Source: a virus
Virus record (IMG/VR): IMGVR_UViG_3300046012_001027
Coordinates: 1-42,668 of that record
Length of the DNA: 42,668 bases
Strand: one strand, 5' to 3'
Shown: piece after piece, positions 39,521 through 42,668 of the stretch
Numbering within the stretch: the stretch's first letter is position 1
Layout of the letters: each line of letters begins with the position of its first letter
Notes under the pieces: generated by a model
Databases searched by the model: none
Seen by the model: the letters and a program-made list of their open reading frames with translations, nothing else
Told to the model about the DNA's origin: nothing
Made by a program: the position numbers and the translations under genes

Positions 39521-39542
39521 TTTTAACTCCTTTATTACATAT

Positions 39543-39586
39543 TGAGGACGCGTATCGGGTTCTTTACCTTCCTGGTACGTCCCTCA
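39543..39586 (-). promoter_or_regulatory. Leader hairpin before the DnaA-N-like gene
   Basis: TGAGGGACG and CGTCCTCA pair (8 bp, one bulged G) on the minus strand around a ~27-base loop. The hairpin overlaps the stop codon of the excisionase-like gene and ends just before the next ribosome site, so it could couple or limit translation. Confidence 0.4.
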
Positions 39587-39823
39587 CATTGATTCAGTTA
39601 ATTCTTTTTTAAAATTCATGATTTTTTCCCGGGAAAAAATTATCTTGCTGCCCATGCGTCCATAGGGGACACATACAAATTTTTTATCTTCATCACTTAA
39701 TTCATCAGGGTTTTTCATTTTAATAGCCTCATGCCTTTTTATCATCTTCCGAATAGTAGTATGATACACCCCCAACAGGTTGGAAGCCTCCTTTATGTCA
39801 ATAATATTTTCGTTTAGTAACAT
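39584..39823 (-). CDS. Excisionase/MerR-like small DNA-binding protein
   Basis: The start chosen is the ATG at 39823, preceded by AAGGAGG nine bases upstream; the longer frame to 39868 has no such site. The 79-residue product has NIIDIKEASNLLGVYHTTIRK, the helix-turn-helix of excisionase and AlpA-type proteins. A beta wing follows (KFVCVPYGRMGSKIIFSREKI). Such proteins act as excisionases or small activators. With no integrase seen, a regulatory role over the divergent promoter beside it is the simpler idea. Confidence 0.75.
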   Translation of the reverse strand: MLLNENIIDIKEASNLLGVYHTTIRKMIKRHEAIKMKNPDELSDEDKKFVCVPYGRMGSKIIFSREKIMNFKKELTESM

Positions 39824-39935
39824 TTCATATTCCTCCTTATTATTTAATAATTTATTATATAGTGGCACTTTATAGCAGATGTGTCAATCTTTTTTACATC
39901 TTGGTATATTTTTTTATTTTTTTGCAAAAAAGTTG

Positions 39936-39964
39936 TTGACGTGCTGTTTTTTTGTGTGCTATCT
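39936..39964 (+). promoter_or_regulatory. Promoter of the rightward early genes
   Basis: TTGACG (39936-39941), a 17-base spacer and CTATCT (39959-39964) lie 70 bases before the 95-aa gene. On the minus strand TTGACA (39887-39882) starts a divergent promoter toward the excisionase-like gene. The two -35 boxes are 48 bases apart, a typical switch layout. Confidence 0.6.
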
Positions 39965-40033
39965 ATGGGTAGGTAGTTTTCCCCTGGGGGATAGGTACCG
40001 TAGGTGTGATAATAAACCTTAAGGAGGAATGGC

Positions 40034-40321
40034 ATGTTAAGAAGCGAAGGAAATGAAAAAAAGGAATTATGGGGGTTCAGTCTTACCCATTGCGGAAAAG
40101 TTAATAAGGATGTGAGAAAATTCTTGTCACATACAGTTAATAAGGTGGTAGAAGAATCCTTTGAAAATAATTGGGAGCTTCATTTTATGCCTAATTCCCA
40201 GTGTATTTTCGTCAAGACATCTAAAGAAATATGGCATTTTCTGAAATCCCGTCAAGAAGCCCTGGATTTCAAAATGAGTTTAGTATTCTCTCCCCATTAT
40301 CCTTGTTGTGAATTATACTAA
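40034..40321 (+). CDS. Unknown early protein
   Basis: This is a 95-residue protein with a strong AAGGAGG ribosome site. It contains LWGFSLTHCGKVNKDVRKFL, NWELHFMPNSQCIFVKTSKE and IWHFLKSRQEALDFKM, a mixed alpha/beta pattern with several Cys. No family is recognised. It is first in the rightward early operon that leads to the Sak4-like and SSB-like proteins. Confidence 0.6.
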   Translation: MLRSEGNEKKELWGFSLTHCGKVNKDVRKFLSHTVNKVVEESFENNWELHFMPNSQCIFVKTSKEIWHFLKSRQEALDFKMSLVFSPHYPCCELY

Positions 40322-40335
40322 GTAAAGGAAGACTG

Positions 40336-40815
40336 ATGAGTAAAAATTTAAATATATTATATAAATCGCATTCAGAAAGAGAACTTGAAAAAATGTGGGC
40401 CGACAGACAGTTGAAGGATAAAAAAAATTCAAACAGGAGTTTATTAAAGGCCATTTCAAATTTGGAATATAATGAAAAAATAAATGAAATACCATTATAT
40501 TCCAAGCAAATGTATGATAGCGCAAAATCAAAGTGGGTGCCATTTGATATAAGGGGAGCACATTATATTATCAACAACAGGGATGAGAACCTTAACATGA
40601 GAATCTCTCTTCCTGTTCCTAATGAATATGGGGAGATAATTATGGGCTGGAAATCTCTTGATTCTTCTTACCTGCAAGAATCTTTAAAGGAAAAAAATAC
40701 TACCTCTGTAGCCAACGAGTGGCGGGATTGGATAAAGATGGTAGAGCAGGATAAGCAGGAATACCGTAATGAAGAACGATATAATGAAATTCCTGGATAT
40801 CAAGGAAGGTTATAA
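40336..40815 (+). CDS. Unknown early protein
   Basis: This is a 159-residue protein starting 14 bases after the previous stop, with AAAGGAAG upstream. It is charged and partly helical (SERELEKMWADRQLKDKK), with NEYGEIIMGWKSLDSSYLQ and a Glu/Arg/Tyr-rich tail (DKQEYRNEERYNEI). No family is recognised. Its place before recombination genes suggests DNA metabolism or take-over, without direct evidence. Confidence 0.6.
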   Translation: MSKNLNILYKSHSERELEKMWADRQLKDKKNSNRSLLKAISNLEYNEKINEIPLYSKQMYDSAKSKWVPFDIRGAHYIINNRDENLNMRISLPVPNEYGEIIMGWKSLDSSYLQESLKEKNTTSVANEWRDWIKMVEQDKQEYRNEERYNEIPGYQGRL

Positions 40816-40904
40816 TAATACCAATAAATACTAACATTATTAAAATAATATAAAATTGAAAATAAAGATTGTACAGAAAAAATAAAAAAATAGAGGGGAA
40901 GCAA

Positions 40905-41693
40905 ATGCAGATAGAGAATATTATAGATAATCAAAGTGTTGCGCAAAAGCCCGTCTTTATATTTAAGGGGCATGAGATATCCGGTGGAAAGAAAATGGCT
41001 CCTGTAAAGGCTATCGTTTATGGAGACAATGGAGTGGGGAAGACGACGTTTGCAGCTTCGGCAAAGAACCCCATTATTGTAGATTTAGAAGGAAACTGCG
41101 ATCACATCGAGGCGCACAAGAAGCGAATTACAAGCCTGGATGAATTTGAAGAATTTCTGAACGCCCTCCTTAATCAAGATCATGACTATAAGACATTGGT
41201 CATAGATTCCCTGGATTCCTTGGAGACCCTCATTTCTGAAAAGATAAGCCAAATATATACTGCCCAAGAGCTAAGTTATGGAAAGAATGTCGGAATATGG
41301 ATGAATTGTATTAAAAATCTTGTTGCAAAAATTGAAGGGTTAAACCGTAATAAGGGAATGAACGTTATATTTACTGCCCACTGGAAAGTTAAGGCGGCAA
41401 ACAATCCCATGACAGAACAATATGACCGTTATGACTTGAGGATTAACGAACAGATGCGTACCGGATTCTGCAATTGGGTACAGTGCATTCTGTTGGCTAT
41501 GAAGGAAGTTATCTTTGAGGAAAAAGACAAAGCTGGTTTTGGTAAGAAAAAGGCCAAAAACATAGAGCGCAGGGTTTTATATACGCAAGGAGACCCGACG
41601 TACTATGGCAAGAATATCTTCCGTCTGCCTGGAAAATTGCCATTGGATTGGGAACAATTCACACTTAATATTAAGAATTTTTACAATAACTAG
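40905..41693 (+). CDS. Sak4/AAA_24-type RecA-like ATPase
   Basis: The start chosen is the ATG at 40905, with GAGGGGAAG seven bases upstream; an upstream TTG at 40869 has none. The 262-residue product has Walker A GDNGVGKTT (40-48), Walker B TLVIDSLDSL (97-106) and a sensor-like NVIFTAHWKV. This set is typical of the short phage RecA-like ATPases of the Sak4/AAA_24 group, which anneal or exchange single strands together with an SSB-like partner. Just such a partner follows 15 bases downstream. Confidence 0.85.
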   Translation: MQIENIIDNQSVAQKPVFIFKGHEISGGKKMAPVKAIVYGDNGVGKTTFAASAKNPIIVDLEGNCDHIEAHKKRITSLDEFEEFLNALLNQDHDYKTLVIDSLDSLETLISEKISQIYTAQELSYGKNVGIWMNCIKNLVAKIEGLNRNKGMNVIFTAHWKVKAANNPMTEQYDRYDLRINEQMRTGFCNWVQCILLAMKEVIFEEKDKAGFGKKKAKNIERRVLYTQGDPTYYGKNIFRLPGKLPLDWEQFTLNIKNFYNN

Positions 41694-41708
41694 AAAGGAA
41701 TAGAACAA

Positions 41709-42224
41709 ATGTTATATAGTGATTTCAGTGATTTCGTTGTACAGGAAATTGAAGAATATCAAGGTTTGCCAGATGGAGATTATGTGGCACAGGTTGATCA
41801 CATGGAGTGTGTCAACAATGAGTACGGCAAATATTATGCCGTTAACTGGAAAATCTTGAGGCCATTGGAATTTGAAGGACATACACATCAAGAAAGGTTT
41901 AACATTAATCACTCAAATGAACAAGTACGGGAAATCGCCATTCGAAATTTTGATAAATTTTGTGTTGAGATTGGCGGCCTTTCCAAAGGAGGCGTTCCAT
42001 CCGAAAAAAACTTCCTGTTTAAGGTGGCAAACATCTTGATTCGGAATAAGGCTGCAAAAGACGGCAGGAAATACGCAAATATTGTTAGACGTTCACTTCA
42101 GTACACTGAAAGCGTTACAATAAATAATACACCTGATAATGCGATGTCCAAATATGGGGCAATAAATATTCCGCAAGGAAGTCAATCTTCCAATGTACCG
42201 CTTAATGATGATGTGCCGTTCTAA
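41709..42224 (+). CDS. DUF669-type single-strand-binding-like protein with SSB tip
   Basis: This is a 171-residue protein. The N-terminal domain LPDGDYVAQVDHMECV ... YYAVNWKILRPLEFEG ... ERFNI is the DUF669 pattern, found beside Sak4-type ATPases and thought to bind single-stranded DNA. The C-terminus after a flexible Asn/Ser linker ends NDDVPF, almost identical to the tip of bacterial SSB (DDIPF), which docks repair and replication enzymes. So it probably acts as the phage's own SSB. AAAGGAA precedes the ATG, and the stop overlaps the next start (TAATG). Confidence 0.85.
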   Translation: MLYSDFSDFVVQEIEEYQGLPDGDYVAQVDHMECVNNEYGKYYAVNWKILRPLEFEGHTHQERFNINHSNEQVREIAIRNFDKFCVEIGGLSKGGVPSEKNFLFKVANILIRNKAAKDGRKYANIVRRSLQYTESVTINNTPDNAMSKYGAINIPQGSQSSNVPLNDDVPF

Positions 42225-42364
42225 TGATTAAGAAAATATTTTCCGTAATGAGGGTCTCCCCATTCATCATATTTTGGTGGGTGGGGTTACAAGAGGTAAT
42301 AGTAGAGCCTAAAACAGAAACATGTTATAGGTGTGATGTGCAGGGATTTATCAAAAAAAAATGA
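42224..42364 (+). CDS. 46-aa membrane-type protein coupled to the lysozyme gene
   Basis: This gene is short but well framed. Its ATG overlaps the SSB-like stop (TAATG) and its TGA overlaps the lysozyme start (ATGA), so it is held by translational coupling on both sides. The 46 residues have a basic start (MIKKIF), a hydrophobic segment with two Trp (SPFIIFWWVGLQEVIV) and a C-terminal CYRC pair in a basic tail. A pre-lysozyme membrane protein could be a small holin or pinholin-like factor, but the hydrophobic stretch is short. Function unproven. Confidence 0.6.
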   Translation: MIKKIFSVMRVSPFIIFWWVGLQEVIVEPKTETCYRCDVQGFIKKK

Positions 42365-42668
42365 AATTTTCACAGAAAGGGGAAAAAATACTAAAGGAAG
42401 TTGAGGGGTTTTTAGAAAAAGAAAAGCTGGATGATGGAGGATGGTCGACCATAGGATACGGCCACAAGATTAAGGCTGGAGAATATTTCACTACGATTAC
42501 ACCCGAAATAGGAATAAAAATCTTGCACAATGATGTGGTTACCATAGAGTCTTTCATTAACCATTATCTACCAAGGGTAACCCAAAACCAGTTTGATGCG
42601 CTTGTCATATTTATATTCAACATTGGAATAACTGCTTTTTTGAATTCCAGTATATTTATGAACATCTC
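42361..42668 (+). CDS. Endolysin, T4-type lysozyme (GH24), cut by the window edge
   Basis: About 102 residues are visible. The start ATG at 42361 overlaps the previous stop. The GH24 catalytic set is spaced as in T4 lysozyme: Glu15 in EVEGF, Asp24 in LDDGG, Thr30 in STIGYGH. TITPEIGIKIL and QNQFDALVIFIFNIG fit the rest of the fold. It cleaves peptidoglycan at the end of infection. There is no signal peptide or membrane anchor, so it needs a holin. The C-terminal third lies outside the window. Confidence 0.92.
   Translation, partial: MKFSQKGEKILKEVEGFLEKEKLDDGGWSTIGYGHKIKAGEYFTTITPEIGIKILHNDVVTIESFINHYLPRVTQNQFDALVIFIFNIGITAFLNSSIFMNI

Noticed and set aside
39844-40035. Minus-strand frame of 63 codons between divergent early genes
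   Set aside because: It covers the divergent promoter region and has neither a ribosome site nor a plausible composition.

Overview
The window is one stretch of an AT-rich bacteriophage (or prophage) genome, cut at both ends. The gene set points to a short-tailed, P22-like phage. It has a P22-type portal, scaffold-like protein, HK97-fold-type capsid protein, gp4-like and SU10-type neck adaptors, a gp10-like tail hub, fibres and ejection-type virion proteins. I see no tape-measure, sheath or tail-tube gene and no integrase. Promoters of sigma70 type, strong Shine-Dalgarno sites and proteobacterial-looking protein families suggest a Gram-negative, probably proteobacterial host. A DnaA-N-like initiator and a patatin are compatible with an alphaproteobacterial or intracellular host, but the host cannot be fixed from the sequence.

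Layout. From 28.3 kb leftwards to base 1, nearly every gene is on the minus strand and forms the virion module. In transcription order it runs: portal, a small AAGG-motif protein, a divergent promoter pair with a plus-strand tRNA-Cys, GroES-like co-chaperonin, scaffold, GroEL-like chaperonin, a small membrane protein, a structured leader, decoration protein, major capsid protein, two paralogous beta-rich head proteins, gp4-like neck protein, patatin-like phospholipase, a 1390-aa fibre with two N-rich coiled-coil companions, SU10-type adaptor, 711-aa fibre, gp10-like hub and two ejection-type proteins. A phage carrying both chaperonin partners around its scaffold gene is the most striking feature of this half.

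From 28.5 to 32 kb on the plus strand lie a C5-methyltransferase-like protein, the large terminase and a secreted coiled-coil protein. Between 32.2 and 32.7 kb is a repeat-dense non-coding region (several families of 11-bp repeats, then a strong promoter) that drives three small plus-strand genes. From 33.8 to 35.7 kb a minus-strand operon carries RusA resolvase, two unknown proteins and a DUF5681-like (possible small terminase) protein. Between 35.7 and 37.4 kb are a candidate small RNA, several terminators, an unknown protein divergent from an Xre-type regulator, and an odd tRNA-like gene with a double-length anticodon arm.

The right end is the replication and control region. It holds a winged-helix replication protein with six 21-bp iterons inside its gene, a small DnaA-N-like protein, an excisionase-like DNA-binding protein and a divergent promoter. 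Then come plus-strand early genes: two unknowns, a Sak4-type ATPase, a DUF669 SSB-like protein ending DDVPF, a tiny membrane protein and a GH24 lysozyme that runs off the window.

Taken together, the right-hand genes would replicate and recombine the DNA, terminase and portal package it, the chaperonin pair and scaffold fold and assemble the capsid, and the left-hand genes build the tail and deliver DNA, possibly with lipid hydrolysis by the patatin. All functional names are from motif recognition by eye; no database search was run.
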